From Batillaria attramentaria (lineage: Eukaryota > Mollusca > Gastropoda > Batillariidae), in contig JACVVK020000332.1 of NCBI GenBank assembly GCA_018292915.2, positions 167,501 to 231,500 of the forward strand: a DNA stretch of 64,000 bases, given 5' to 3'. The number at the start of each line of letters is the position of its first letter. Position 1 is the first letter of the stretch. Under the pieces are notes generated by a model. The model was given only the letters and a program-made list of their open reading frames with translations. It ran no database searches and was not told where the DNA came from. The position numbers and the translations under genes were made by a program. Below are positions 1 to 12,155 of this stretch, piece after piece.

Positions 1-615
1 TACACATTTTTAATCTTGGTCTTGCTGAGAACATAATATTCTAGCAGTGTATTGTAACAACAATCACAGAATTTGAATGTTCAACCACTCACCCAAAGTG
101 TAAACAACATTAAGAGTTAATGTCTTTGGTTATACTAATCAAGATCAGGCTGGGGAATTGCTGAGGGGAAAAAAAGACTGAAACCTAGGCTGGGGTACAG
201 AGGCAGCACCCTGCTGGGGGAACACAGGGGCAATGCCCCATCTAAGAGATCAAATTTTAGCATTTCTAAAGGCATTTCGTAGCCTGTCCCAGCGCCAAAA
301 TGTAAAATACTGCCTGGGTACTGACATGCAAGTGTTCAAAGATGAAAGACTGTCTCGTACGACATTACATGTATCGTGATAGTGTGTGCACTCTTTTTCC
401 TCCTTCCTTTCTTTGGCTGAAACTTAAATTTTTTGGGGCTGAAGGGATAGGAAATTTGGCTGAAAATTGCCGAATGACTGGAAATTCCCCATCCTGCAAG
501 ATAGAGTATTTCAAGAGTACAGGCGCACTCACAAGCGAAACTATTCAAAAAACATAAAGCTGGCTTAGCAAAGATGGAATCAGCCCATTTCAGGTAAATT
601 TTCAGCAACGCCCAC
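1..615. other. Intronic or downstream sequence of the P450 gene
   Basis: No exon of the P450 or of any other recognisable protein is visible here in either strand. It would be the intron following the last visible exon-2 copy. The remaining P450 exons (I-helix, ExxR, haem-binding Cys) must lie beyond the left edge. Confidence 0.5.
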
Positions 616-766
616 CTGATGTTTTCAGCAGCTCTCTGATGGAATCAGGGTGGTGTAGACCTATGATGGCTCGGAATGGGCCTGTCCAAAATCGGAAAAG
701 CTTGGGGTGGTTTGGTATGAGACTATTGGCATACTGTATCCTTTCTTCGGTATCTTTCCCTCTAAT
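616..766 (-). CDS. P450 exon 2, version c
   Basis: 151 nt between catgcag| and CATCAG|GTGGGC, phase 0 to 1, no stop. Encodes IRGKDTEERI...HPKLFRFWTGPFR...HHPDSIRELLKTSG. Both splice sites and the reading frame are intact, so it is not an obvious relic. Confidence 0.82.
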
Positions 767-3192
767 CTGCATGAAAATGGAAATAAAAATAAAATTATAC
801 GGCGACGATACTGTTTCTTTGTCAAATTGTGTTTGTTTTTGTTCAAAATTGTTTTTCTTCAAATTGTTTTTGTTATTGCTTTTGTTGTTGTTTGTTTTGT
901 TGTGGTTGTCTTTTGTTGCTGGCTTGCTTTTTGCTTTTTGTTTGTTTGTTTGTTTGTTTGTTCATTTTTGTTGCTGTTGTTTGTTTTTTCTCCTTCTTTT
1001 TTTTCTTTTTTTTTCATTTTTTCTTTCTTTTTTTTTTTTTTTGGGGGGGGGGGAGGGTTTGATTTTGAGGGGAGGGGGGGTGTTTGGTTGTTTTTTTTTT
1101 GGGGGGGGGGGAGGGGGGGGTCTTTGGGGGTTTTTGGTTTGTTTGTTTTGGGGTGTTTTTTTGTTTGCGGTTTTTTTGTTTGTTTGTTTGTTTTTTTTTT
1201 GGGGGGGGGGGGGGTGGTTGGGGGGATGGGTCTCACTTCAAAGTGGAGAGATCATTTTTAGAATTCAGACTGATCCAAAGATCACCTGAGCCATATATGC
1301 AGTGACTGGCCATAGTTATCACAGGCGTGGGTACATCCTCAGCCATTCAATGAGCTCATCAATGACCATACGACTCAAGATCAAAATGTTGCAGGTCTCG
1401 AATTCAGAGCCAGTTTATCACAGGCATTTTTCCACAGCCCCAATCTTCGAAATCACTCTTGCAGTGGGAGCAAAAACAAAACCAAAAAAAAACAACCTCT
1501 AAAAATAATCTATCATTAACTGAACTTGGCTCACGGTTAGTAAAAAAGACTTTATGGGCATTTCCTTTCATCAGGATTCTTCCCCTTGACTGTACGGCAT
1601 AGCTCTCTACCTAGAAAAGTGTACCTGATGATTTCAGAATCTCCTTAACTGTACTTGGGTGGTGCAGTCCTATGTTCGCTCGAAAAGGGCCCACCCAGAA
1701 GCGGGTGAATTTAGGAAAGCGCAGCATTCGATTGTATTGATGGGTCAACCTCTCCTCAGTACTTTTCCCCCTCATCTGCACGGAAAAGGGCTCGCTCACT
1801 AATTGAGAGTTTGCGATCAAAAGAAATAGAAAGACTGGAGAACAGTACCAACACACACAAAAAAAAAGAAAAAAAAAAAAAAAAACAGGGGGAAAAAAAC
1901 ACAAACACAGAACAAGGAAAATTAAAAGAAAAGAAAACAAAAATTTTAAAAGCTTGAAAGCTGTGTCTGACGTAAGCTATTTCAAAAATTCCGCATGCAT
2001 CCCTACGCTGGTGAAAACTCAGATACCTGAAGTTTTGAGAAGCTCTCTGATGGCTGTAGGGTGATACAAAACAACATCAGCTCTGAACACACCCAACCAT
2101 ATTCTGAACATCTTGGGATACTTCAGCATCAGCCCATTAATGTATTTCATCCTTTCCTCAGGGACTTTACCCCTTAACTGTAATTGTAAAGTTGCATGCA
2201 GAGTCAACTGATTAAGAATGATTTCTATTTAAACAATTTAGTCTTTTAATTAATCATTTTAGTTACTTCAGCCACATCTTAGTCGTGTTCATATAGTCAA
2301 ACCAGTCTTGTTGTGATTGTTGGTGAGCATCTAACTTTATAGCTTAACCATGAGTTGAAGTGCTAATTAATTTTAAGCTCTGCTGAGCTGAAAATGTAGC
2401 AGATATGAAGCATCTCTTGGGTTCAAGTCCCTTGGATATTCCCTGTTAAAAGTTCACAAAGATTTACAATCAACAACTGACAATAGGTGATGGGCCCCAG
2501 CTATGGAAAAGAACATGCCAAATTTTTCGTACGACTGGTAAATAAATATCACAATGTCAAGAACTTCAACTTCTTCTGGTCACAAACCAAGGATTCGGTC
2601 TGATTGTCAAGGTATCCGACTTCGGATCCCTAATTTTCCTTGTTTGAACCTGGTGGGCAGGAACTTGGTTGGAGTTTATCATTCCAAATCGAGTCAAAAT
2701 CATGTGCAGACTCGTTTACAGTGCCTGTAGTGCCCTCGTGTACACACGCATGCACAAATATCAAGAGTGCACACAAAAAATCTCATGCTCATCTTTTGAA
2801 GAGGAGTAGGCTGTTGCTGGTGGTGCAGAAATACTGTCGCACGCACCAGTGTAAATAGCAGGGTGGAGGTTTCCTTGTATATCTAACGGTCCTGCTTCAT
2901 TTATTACCCCTATAAAAGCTGAGCACACAGGTAAGGTGACCCTCCTGCACACCCACATATTAACTGTTATAAATTGGCCATCCTCAAACCTTGTGCAGAT
3001 TTCCCCAAATCCAGCTGAAGTCTGTCTCTCCTGGCAAGGCATTGAAGAATTTGAAGTAAGCACGATATACCAGCAACCACCGCACGATCTGCACCACCAC
3101 GACCGTCACAACCAGCACGACAGCCGCTTGCATCAGAGGTGACATGCTGCTGGTTCTTGATACACTTACTGTCTCTGCCATCACTACCAAAT
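616..3192 (-). CDS. Cytochrome P450, CYP4-like, 5' part (gene continues off left edge)
   Basis: Microsomal haem monooxygenase, 5' end only. CYP4 enzymes typically omega-hydroxylate fatty acids or eicosanoids in the ER membrane. Exon 1 gives the N-terminal membrane anchor and the proline-containing hinge (ALPGETDFSWIWGNLH). Three alternative versions of exon 2 follow at 2027-2177, 1625-1775 and 616-766. Each encodes the segment with the KYPxxFRxWxG...HP...LKTSG pattern that opens the P450 fold in CYP4 proteins. Exon 1 ends in phase 0 and all three exon-2 versions start in phase 0 and end in phase 1. The catalytic core is outside the window, so activity cannot be judged. Family assignment is from motif resemblance only. 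Confidence 0.85.
830..1225 (+). repeat. T- and G-rich low-complexity block
   Basis: Long runs of T, TTTG and G in the intron between P450 exon-2 versions b and c. The long open frames here are products of base composition. Confidence 0.8.
1625..1775 (-). CDS. P450 exon 2, version b
   Basis: 151 nt between gtgcag| and CATCAG|GTACAC, phase 0 to 1, no stop. Encodes MRGKSTEERL...FPKFTRFWVGPFR...HHPSTVKEILKSSG. It is closer to version c than to version a in the WxGPFRA-IGLHHP stretch. It can replace version a in the mRNA without changing the frame. Confidence 0.82.
2027..2177 (-). CDS. P450 exon 2, version a
   Basis: 151 nt between ttacag| and CTTCAG|GTATCT, phase 0 to 1, open throughout. Encodes LRGKVPEERM...YPKMFRIWLG...YHPTAIRELLKTSG. 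Nearest to exon 1 and a good fit after NLHK. Versions b and c have the same length, phase and motif order, but many different residues. Confidence 0.85.
2990..3181 (-). CDS. P450 exon 1: start codon and membrane anchor
   Basis: 64 codons from ATG (3181-3179) to the donor CAC AAG|GTTTGA at 2990. Residues about 15-39 are a strongly hydrophobic, Val-rich membrane anchor. Residues about 46-64 carry the FFNALPGETDFSWIWGNLHK-like hinge typical of CYP4 N-termini. An in-frame codon for Val precedes the ATG, and a polypyrimidine tract plus CAG at 3193-3195 makes this a spliced exon with 11 nt of 5' UTR (3182-3192). At least one non-coding upstream exon is therefore expected. Confidence 0.85.
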
Positions 3193-5560
3193 CTGAAAAA
3201 GAAACACCGAAAATTTGTGAAAATCACTGACTATACTCACAGCTTCTCTTGTTTAATGCCCCCCCCCCCCCCCCCCCCCCAGGATAATTTTGGAGATTAA
3301 TGATTTTTTTCCTCACCAAGTCGAGTAAGATGCTGAAGATGCTGAATCACCACTTTATAGTGTCTGTTTCACCTTTGTTTTCACAGGCCCGCAACAGTAT
3401 CATCTCAAGTAAAAAACTATGTCAAATGGAATGGACGTGGAATGGAAAACAGCCAGCGTTTTGAGGTTGATCGGCTGGTCAGTTTGGAAGAAGGCAAGGG
3501 CTACGATATACTTTATGGACATAGCCAGCGCAGCATCCTCCAACGCGAGGCAGCCTGGAAGAAATGAGAGAGGGAGGCGATGTCATCATGTAAGCGATCG
3601 TCAAGGTACAACGCCATGGCGGCCGCAGAATGTAAATAAACATCCTAGTATATTCCTACTCCCCACCACTCGTCTCTTCGATAGTCAAACTTCTCCGGGA
3701 CCTTAGAAAAAAAAAAAAAGTACGCTTTTCAGAGGCTTGTGGGCAAATTTCAGTCAAACATTGTTAGTTTATCGGACAACCGTTCGCCCACCTTCGTATC
3801 AAGTCATCTGTGTTCACAAAACATCCGACTTCGACAGGTTTTATTGAGGACGAAAGAAGATCACGGAAAACGAAACCTGGTCAAACCGAGTAACGTCCCT
3901 TGCTTTCGTCGATTTGCCGCAAGATGCACACAAACCGACCTCTCATCCGACTGTTAGACTGTGAAGCAGTAACCATCAAAGAACTAAATATGTAAATGAA
4001 CAGTGTCTGTCTGTGTATCTATTTGTAAAACTTAATTTTGAGTTCTCACATCGCGATCAAAACAGTTGGTAGCTCACGGTCAGTATACGACTCCTCATCA
4101 GTGGGCCAGGACCGGGCCATACGGCCGGACACTGACCAGACCGTGAATTCAGTGAATTAAGAATCTCAGTGGCAAGCGGGAAAAAAATCAGTCTCAGAAA
4201 ATCGTCAACCTAATGTTATTATCCGCCTGTTTATAGTTCAAGCATTAACTATTCTAATCACCTTACGGTCCACGGGACTGATATGATCCACGGGAAGTAA
4301 CTCCATAGTTCACTAGTTCGGCGACTTTGCTTTTATTACCAGAGACCCTTCAGACGCCTTTTGCGCCAAACAAGGAGACCAGAAAACGCTCACTAGACAA
4401 ATCACACCATCAGCCTGGTGATGGCAAACCGCCGGCGGCGGCCGGGTACATCCACTAGTCGGCTGTACGGCACGGCCGGTATCAGTAATTTTATACTGAC
4501 GGCAGAGGGGCAGATTCATGTGAGAAAACAGGGCGAATGCAGCTCATTTTCCGACATCTGCTCGTTTGCCGCAGTCGGAGACAAACATCATAACAAAATT
4601 CAGTGTCATGTACTTTGCCTCTGTTTGCCGATTTGCTGTTTCAACGTTTCCCGGCTGTCTCTGCTACTGACTGATATGCCGGCGCGGCGGGGTCAGCCGG
4701 TCACGTAGTTTTTAGGAGGCCCGATCCGGGTCAGTGGTGTAGTCAGTGAGAACGGAGGACAAGTTGATCTCTTGACAAACACGTTCTGCATGGCCGGCCG
4801 GATCCATGTTAGAAGTTAGAACGCTTAGAACAGAGCAGTAGTCAGACTACTCCAATCTGATGTTCCAACTTGAAACTATGGGCCGGAACTCATCAGTCAG
4901 TAAAGACTGGCACACACACAGTGACAAAGAGACTGACTTACCTGCTAAGAAGCCAAACAAAACTAACACTGGTACCGGCTTTCCAACTCCGATGTCGGCT
5001 CAGTGTCTGTATGGTATCCTCTTCGACTGCCCGCAAAACTGACTGATACAGCAGCGTAACCTGTCACCCGGCTACCCGTCCATTCAGTTGGTCGTCACTA
5101 ACTGACACTTCTCAGTCAGTTCAGTGCTTGATAACTCACAACTGATTGCAGTAATTTTTACGATCGACACGACGTGTTATCAAATTGTTTATAGGCCGTC
5201 TGGAAAAGAAGTAATCCTAAGTGTACAGTGGCGTGTGTGGGCCGCCAGGCTGACCTTCACACAGACCGGTGATACATGACGCACGCTAACGGCAGATTAG
5301 TGCGGACGCACGCTAACGGCAGATTAGTGCAGATGTACTGTGTCGGTGCATTTGTACTAAACGTGTACACAGCGGTGACGTGACACTTTCTGACTTCAAG
5401 TTGGTGCTCAGCTGGTGAGGTCATTCTCCCTAAGTGCAAGTGCCCGATGCATATGCATTAAACCGCACCAGGTACTTATGACTAATAAATAAAAAATGAC
5501 ACTAAATGACACTAATAAATGAAAACGTTTATTTCAGTTTCCATTCTGTTTTGGTGGGTA
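3193..5560. other. P450 upstream region, relatively CpG-rich and repeat-poor
   Basis: This holds the missing 5' UTR exon(s) and promoter of the P450 if they are close. By eye, 3560-5100 is richer in CG dinucleotides than its surroundings (for example 4430-4480) and nearly free of SINE or microsatellite sequence. No TATA box or coding exon could be supported. A 35-bp near-repeat at 5277-5330 (cgcacgctaacggcagatta twice) is present. Confidence 0.3.
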
Positions 5561-6056
5561 TCAAAATGAACGTGGTTTTTACAACGTTGTAATTGTATGT
5601 TTGCACACTGACGTTAACTTTTCTGTGGCCGCCAAGTTATAAGAAACAACGACAACAACAGTAACAACAAATCAAACTGAAATCGTTGACTCACATGCAG
5701 GGCCGGATCAAGGGGTATAGAAGGGGGGGGGGGGGGGGGTCCAAAATTTTTTTTGGGGGGTTTGGGGGTCTCCCCCAATGGGGGTGCAGGGGGCATCAGG
5801 ACAGCTTGAAAGCCTATGTCTAAGCTGTTTATCAAGGTTTGTAGACAAGATTGTAATCTTTTCTGTTATCGGCATCGGATGGGTGCGCTCCGAGGGCGGA
5901 AGGGCGGGGGGGGGGGGGGGGGGGGGGTACCACTTTTCTCATCGGATTTGACCATGAATAAATTTGGGTCCCGGCTGACATGGATTAAAAAAAAAAAAAA
6001 AAACGTCCATCTACAGGTACATGTCATTTGCAGGGGGGGGGTTCCAGAACCTGTGG

Positions 6057-6087
<31 letters not shown>

Positions 6088-7551
6088 TGGATCCGGCCCT
6101 GACATGGTTATCCAAACTATTCTTATTATGTTCTTTTTTCCTTGGACTGAAGCTTATCACTGGAGAATCTGCAACAACAACAACAACAATAACAACAACA
6201 ACAACAGCAAGAACGAAAGCTTTGTCTTTCGTTTTTCCTTTCTCTTTGTTTCTTTTTTTTCTTTTTTTCTTTTTTCTTTTTTTTTTTCTTTCTTTTGAAG
6301 GGGTGTGGATTCTTTTTTAGTTATATGCTTCGACACCTCTCTACGGTCATTTGGTAATAGCGCCATGGATTTTGCTTCTTTTTTTTTTTTTTTTCCTTTT
6401 TTTCTTTTTTTTCGGTGGTAGACTAACGTGTATCGGGGGTTCATCTCCGTGGGAGCTACATTAGAACAAATTCCCTGACTGACCGAAAAGTTGTGGGACA
6501 TTTGTCTTGAACATTGTCCACCGTGGCACAAACATGATAGGACATATGTCCACCTTGGTTAGCAAGTAATCAGGCCAACTTTTCAAAATGAATCCGTCTA
6601 CAAAGTTCCGACGTGGCTAGGGACACCCTGCATCATACGCCTCCAGCTTTTTCAGCATACCATCCCTGTACTGGGTCCGCGCCTCTCCCTTGTCTCCCTT
6701 GCCGCAACAAGCGCGAACGCTAGCACAAAGCTACCATGAAAAATGCATGCACTGCATGCTGCGGGTCTGTGTAAGCACGGGGGACAACTCATGCAGGCAA
6801 TAATCTCTAAACAGGCTGAAATATACTGTGCTGGTGAATGCGACAGTTTCCACGGCTTCTGTTCACACTGTGAAATAACGCGGGGGCCTCAAGGTTGTTC
6901 GCAACTGTCCACTTTCCTTGCCACCGAGTATTTTTTATTTTTCCTTCTTAGGTATCACTTAACTCGGCTCGATCTCGGTTAGCCCGATTTGGGCGTCGTC
7001 TCAGGGATACAGAGGAGCGCGGACCCGGAAGAGGGATGTCAGCATACAATATCATCACGTGCTGGTGAAGTCGGAAATGAGCGTCTGTGTTGATAACTGA
7101 CTATTGTCACGTACCTAGTGGAAAGCTTTGCGCAACGGACTCTGGTTATCAACTGGCGTGTTGATAGGTACTCAAGCACCCTGACCTGAAATGCCGCAGG
7201 TTCTTAGGGCGCGTGAACTGGCTGGTTTTCGGGTGTCGTACAAACTGCGTTGCAGGTTATACGTTATGTTTTATTCTCATGTAGCACACATAAAGCAGTT
7301 CTTTCAGTAATATAATCCGGGTGTACCCAAACCATTCTAACAGTCAGGTACAGGTAATCATGATTAACTCAGTATTGTTGTTGTTGTTGTTGTTGTTGTA
7401 GCTGGTACTGGACGCTGTGATGGTATTGTTTACGTACATGTATATTGTGGTCCCCCCCCCCTCCCCACCCCCCTCCACACACACATCCTGCTGTCACTGA
7501 AAGGCTGACATTTTGTGTTGTGTGTACAATTACCCAGACTATTGTAAAACA

Positions 7552-7610
<59 letters not shown>

Positions 7611-7625
7611 CTCCGTCTGCGCGCG

Positions 7626-7669
<44 letters not shown>

Positions 7670-8209
7670 CGCGCGTATGTGTGTGTGCGCGCATGCGCCA
7701 AGTGTATGTGATCACATGTATACATTCATAATTTCTGAATGTTTACGTGTTATGGTTTGCAACGGCTGATTGAAAACTAACAATTCATTCGCGTCAAATC
7801 ACTTTCTTTGTTTCGAACAAGAAAGAAAGAAAGAAAAAAACATCGTCTCTCTCTCTCTCTCTCTCTTTCTCTCTTTCTCCCCCCGTTCGTCGCGCTCTCG
7901 GGATAAAACAAAACAATGCAAAGCGCCTTTTTAATAATTCAAAGAAAGTTTTAAAACACACACACACAAAACAAACCAAGCAGTACTAACACAAACACAG
8001 TGGTTTGCAATGCCCTCATCCCTGTACACTACAGCCCCTAGAGGCATAGCACTTGACGCGCACATACATCGATAAATTCATTTGAAAAAAAAAAATCACC
8101 AAAGGTTACCAATAAACAGGGAAAATACAAGCAAAGTACACGTCTCTGGCTTAAGCAAAACTAATGGCTTTGGCATGACTGCCAAAGCTCTACTGACTGG
8201 CTCCTCAGT
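5561..8209. other. Intergenic, simple repeats only
   Basis: I see no exon here. Contents: G/C homopolymers (5727-5740, 5909-5928, 6060-6087), AAC repeats (6171-6205), T-rich blocks (6235-6415), TTG repeat (7376-7399), a CT/GT/GC array (7552-7690) and an oppositely oriented CT block (7848-7875). Confidence 0.5.
7552..7690 (+). repeat. Compound (CT)n-(GT)n-(GC)n microsatellite
   Basis: Alternating pyrimidine-purine tracts in sequence, including GCGCGCGC next to (GT)n. Z-DNA-prone composition. Confidence 0.9.
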
Positions 8210-8223
8210 TCCTGCACACGGCG

Positions 8224-8386
8224 GGGAGCCGGGGTGGTCGAATGGTAGAGTGTTGGACTTCTAATGCTCGGGTCGTGAGTTCGATCCCCGCTGGGGCCAA
8301 ATATTTGTGCTGGCTTTTTCATCGTTGCCCCGTCTTTGATATCACCCTATGTGGTGGAAAAGGAAGTTAAACCCCCAAACACCCAC
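8224..8386 (+). mobile_element. SINE-A copy 1, with 14-bp target duplication
   Basis: tRNA-like head (ggagccggggtggtcgaatg..., box A; GTGAGTTCGATCCC, box B) followed by the family body ...gatatcaccctatgtggtgg... and a CCCCCAAACACCCAC tail. It is flanked by a perfect 14-bp duplication TCCTGCACACGGCG at 8210-8223 and 8387-8400, which proves insertion. The head matches tRNA-Arg(UCU) around TTGGACTTCTAAT. Confidence 0.93.
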
Positions 8387-8469
8387 TCCTGCACACGGCG
8401 TATGACATCAGTGTGGAGCGACTGACTTTCGTCAAGGTTGCATAACTAACAGCTGACCACAAACTGCCA

Positions 8470-8875
8470 TTACAACAACAATAATAATAATAATCGAATT
8501 AATATAGGTGATCTATCCCAGATATTTGGCTCAAAGCGCCACGAGCCGAACCCAACACGCACGTTCACGTGATTCACACGCATTCTCTCAGGCACTGGAC
8601 ATTAACACATAACAATCACGTAGTGCGAAGGGCCAGCTCAGCAATCTTAAGTTTTGGAATTTTACAATAGCATTTATTCTCGAAGTTTGAGGGCTGAAAA
8701 TTTCCAAAGCGGGGGGAGGGGGGGGGCGAAGTACCTGGACAGAACCCCTGACGGTCGGCCACATACGAGAAAGCAAGTGTCCGCGTAAGTGACGATCTTG
8801 TCCGTGTCTTCCTGGTCCCGTTTCCCATTATAGTGTCCCGGGAAATCCCGAGAATGGGGGGAAATATCAGTCAAG
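8470..8875 (-). mobile_element. SINE-D copy, reverse orientation
   Basis: The reverse complement carries the same segments as the copies at 49548 and 56797, in the same order: a cggggtttctctctggg-like part near the right end (8740-8870), then a tail ending ...aaagcgcc...aataataataa (8470-8585). Diverged, with a G-rich expansion at 8710-8728. Confidence 0.6.
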
Positions 8876-9119
8876 CGTGACTTTGGGACCGGAGGCTAGA
8901 GCTACCCAAAATTCTAACAATGGTGTAGTCAGTCGCCACCGAGTGACCGGCGTGTCTGTGACTGTCCCGATGCTGTTCACGCTCCAACGCATTCAAGCTC
9001 CCCGAAGAAAGTCACCATAAGGAAGGTTCTGTCTAGGCAAACTCGCTCAGGACTATAACCTGTGACCAGCTCTTAGTTATGCGATTCTTGCTTTGGTCCC
9101 TAAAGAGGATCAAGTGTCA

Positions 9120-9558
9120 CTATTTGTCCAGCACATACACATACACCAAAACGGACAGGAAACAAACTACAGCGCTACAAACAGCCACCACGACCCAACC
9201 CACATCCGACGACACGTCATTCTTGGGCACGTAATCTGGACTCCACGTGGGCTTGGGGATCTCAGAGTCGTCTCCCTTGTCCTTCCCGCGCTTGCCTCCC
9301 TTGTAAGGGACCACCCCAGCCAGCTGCATGGCTTCCAGGGTTTTGGCGACGGGTGGCAGCTCTTTGAGCGGGTGTTTTGGTCGTGGTGCTTTCTCCGGGA
9401 GGTTCTCCTGGAACAGCCGGACCCCTTGGCTGGGCCAGTGTGTGGTCATGCGGAGCTCTCTGTAGGCTTTCTTCTTCAGTCGGAGTGAGGCCTTGTCGGC
9501 CCAGCTGGCAGGCGTCATGCAGACGATCACAACCCAGCGCCATCTGTCGGGGTTAGCT
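9120..9558 (-). CDS. PhyH-like exon 4 (C-terminus and membrane segment)
   Basis: 439 nt including the TAG stop at 9122-9120. Starts after ccttccag|. Encodes a final beta strand (WRWVVIVCMTP), a basic helix, a Pro/Lys-rich linker and a hydrophobic run beginning VGWVVVAVCSAVV, ending VYVLDK. No lumenal domain follows. Confidence 0.88.
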
Positions 9559-12104
9559 CTGGAAGGACGTGAAAGGAGAACGACCTTAATAATTATATGT
9601 ACAGACACAACTTGACTGAAAGAAATAGTGAATTTCCGCTGCAATAAGAGCGCAACCTTTGGGTTTGCTGCGAGATTAAAACTGTCGATAAGTACATTAT
9701 TATTATTATCATTATTATTTTTATTTTAGGATGACAACTCCCACTGTGTCAAAACCAAAAGTGTTGTGCACAGACCCTACCACTGTTAGGTGCCAACCAA
9801 AAGTCTATTTTCAGCTCTGAAGTAATTGTAACTCTGCCCCCATGTGCTTTCTACGGCCTGCCCGAAATTTGAGGTCACCGCAGACTGCAAACCGACACAG
9901 CGCAGCGTGCTACAGATATCAAGCGGGCCCCCGCCTTCAGTGCTGGACCTGAAACTAGCGGCGACCGTGCGTTTTGGCTCAAATCTTAGCAACGGCGGCT
10001 TGGAAAAAGGCTATAAATTTTGCTCACATCTTCATGATATCATGCGTTTGTCATCGCAGTCAGGTCAGGTCAAACTCTGAGCCTTGAGCTGTCAACGCTG
10101 AGATGGAAAACGGCCACTTTCGAAGCTCTAAGCTGTTTACCAGATAGAAGGGTGTTTCATTTAGCCATTGCGAACGTTTTCGCGACTTTGTGACTTCTAA
10201 TATTAGAGAAATACGATTTTCTTTGAGCCTACGGTCCATTTTTGAACAGACTGGGACTCGAAAAAGCTGATAAAAATAGCGACCAATCAGCGCCGTCCAG
10301 CTGGTCCTCAGTACGCAACCAATTAACGCGGTACACTTCTAGAACAACTTATACGCCGGCCAGTCACCACAATGGTCTCAGATGCTATATAGTGTCCCAA
10401 GTGACTGATTCTGGTGCACAGGTTCAGTGCATTCGATGAAAAGTTTTCCACACGCAGTTGTACGCCTGTCATACACTCACCTTCCCTTCATGGGCCGAGC
10501 GTTGCAATGGACGAGTCTGGAGTCCCAGAGCACCATGCCGCCCATGGGGACCGCGACCCGCTTCTTCAGGCATCCCTTCTGGCGGTACCACTTGACGTGC
10601 TCCTCCTCAAGCCGGACACCATCAGTGCCAGATTCCAGCGACGCCTTCCTCTCCTCTGGGTGCTCCTGGAAGAACTCCTCGTGATGCACGTGCGACCCGT
10701 CCATGACCTGGTGAGATGATAATAATGAGAATAGACGACTCCACTCAGCAAGCCCCGAGGGCCAAAGCCCTTTACTCCTGAATTGGCAAAACGCAGAATT
10801 CAGCCAGTCGCGTCCCGCGGCACAATGAGCAAAACACATGACATGGTCTGGCAAACATTTTGACAGACGCTACAACGAGGGAAGCACATGTAGTTTGATA
10901 TGACTGAAACTAGGAAAGAAAGCAGTCAGTCCACTGACATCGCTGACGTGGAAAGGTCATTATGTTAGTCTCTTTCCTCTCGAAATCACCCTTTATCCAT
11001 ACAATGACGTGATGGACGTAGGCCTACTGTGTTTTGTCAATACACGGCAGAGTAAACAGTTGAGGCTTTGCTGCGGTTCCTATCCCCCTCCCCCGTCCCC
11101 TCATCCCCCTTCCCTTCCCTTCCCCTTGGACAATATAGTGTGAAAAAAATTCTACAGAGTCGACCGTGCAAGCACAGTCAACTCTGTCACAGTTGCAGAG
11201 TTCACACAGTGTCCAGAAACCGTGACAAAACCGTGCCGAAAACCTGCCCCCACTTCCTGTCAGGGTCCGTCCACGCTACTGTGCACATCTCCGTGCAGTG
11301 GTCATCACAGCAGCCGTGACCGAGTCAGTACTGTACGCAGTGATCCCCATACAAGTCGTGTCACTTTTGAATTTGGTCAGAGTTGCTCGTATGCGAGCTG
11401 AAATGTCTACGCAAGAAACAAAGTTGCTTCCAAACACGTGTAGTTACCGGTAGTAGCATAGCTTGAGCCATTAGGCCTACATGTCCGACATCGCTCAGTC
11501 GTCTAAACTAACGTATCCGCGGTGTGGTCACATAATGAGCCGTGTTGCACGGGTATGTGCACAGTAGCGTGGACGGACCCCGACAGGAAGTGGGGGCAGT
11601 TTTTCGGCACGGTTTTGTCGCTGTTTCTGGACACTGTGTGAACTCTGCAACTGTGACAGAGTTAACTGTGATTGCGACTCTGTAAAATTTTCTCACACTT
11701 CGGAAAGCTTTTTGTTGGGAGCTTAGATCTTTAAGAAACAAGGGACATCATTTGTAACAGTGTCACGTGTCTCACCTCAAAAACCCAGTCATCAATGCTG
11801 GCGGTTTCCAGGTAGACCGCCCCCTGATAGGCGTGGAGCCCCACTCGCCCCGCCCCCTGGTCCACGTGCATCCAACCGCCGTCCGGAGTGAAGAATTTCT
11901 CCACGCCCTCCTCAGGGGGCCGACCAATCGCTACAGAGTCTATGCTGGTCAGGAGTTCTTTCGTGCCCCACAGTTGCTCCCAAACTCCGCGGCTCTTGAG
12001 TCGCACGCTCCACGAAGGAGCGAGGTGACCGATCTTGTATCTGGAGGGACAGGCACAGACAGTTTCATGCACAGTCAGTTTGAATGAGGAGAGAAGGAAG
12101 AGTG

Positions 12105-12155
<51 letters not shown>

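Noticed and set aside
639..1289. Plus-strand 216-codon open frame full of Phe, Leu and Gly
   Set aside because: Arises from T and G homopolymers and runs antisense over a P450 exon.
3419..5042. Several 60-96-codon open frames in the P450 upstream region
   Set aside because: No domain, splice or conservation signal; expected by chance in GC-richer DNA.
9093..9488. Plus-strand 131-codon open frame
   Set aside because: Antisense shadow of dioxygenase exon 4, which has splice sites, phase and iron-site context.
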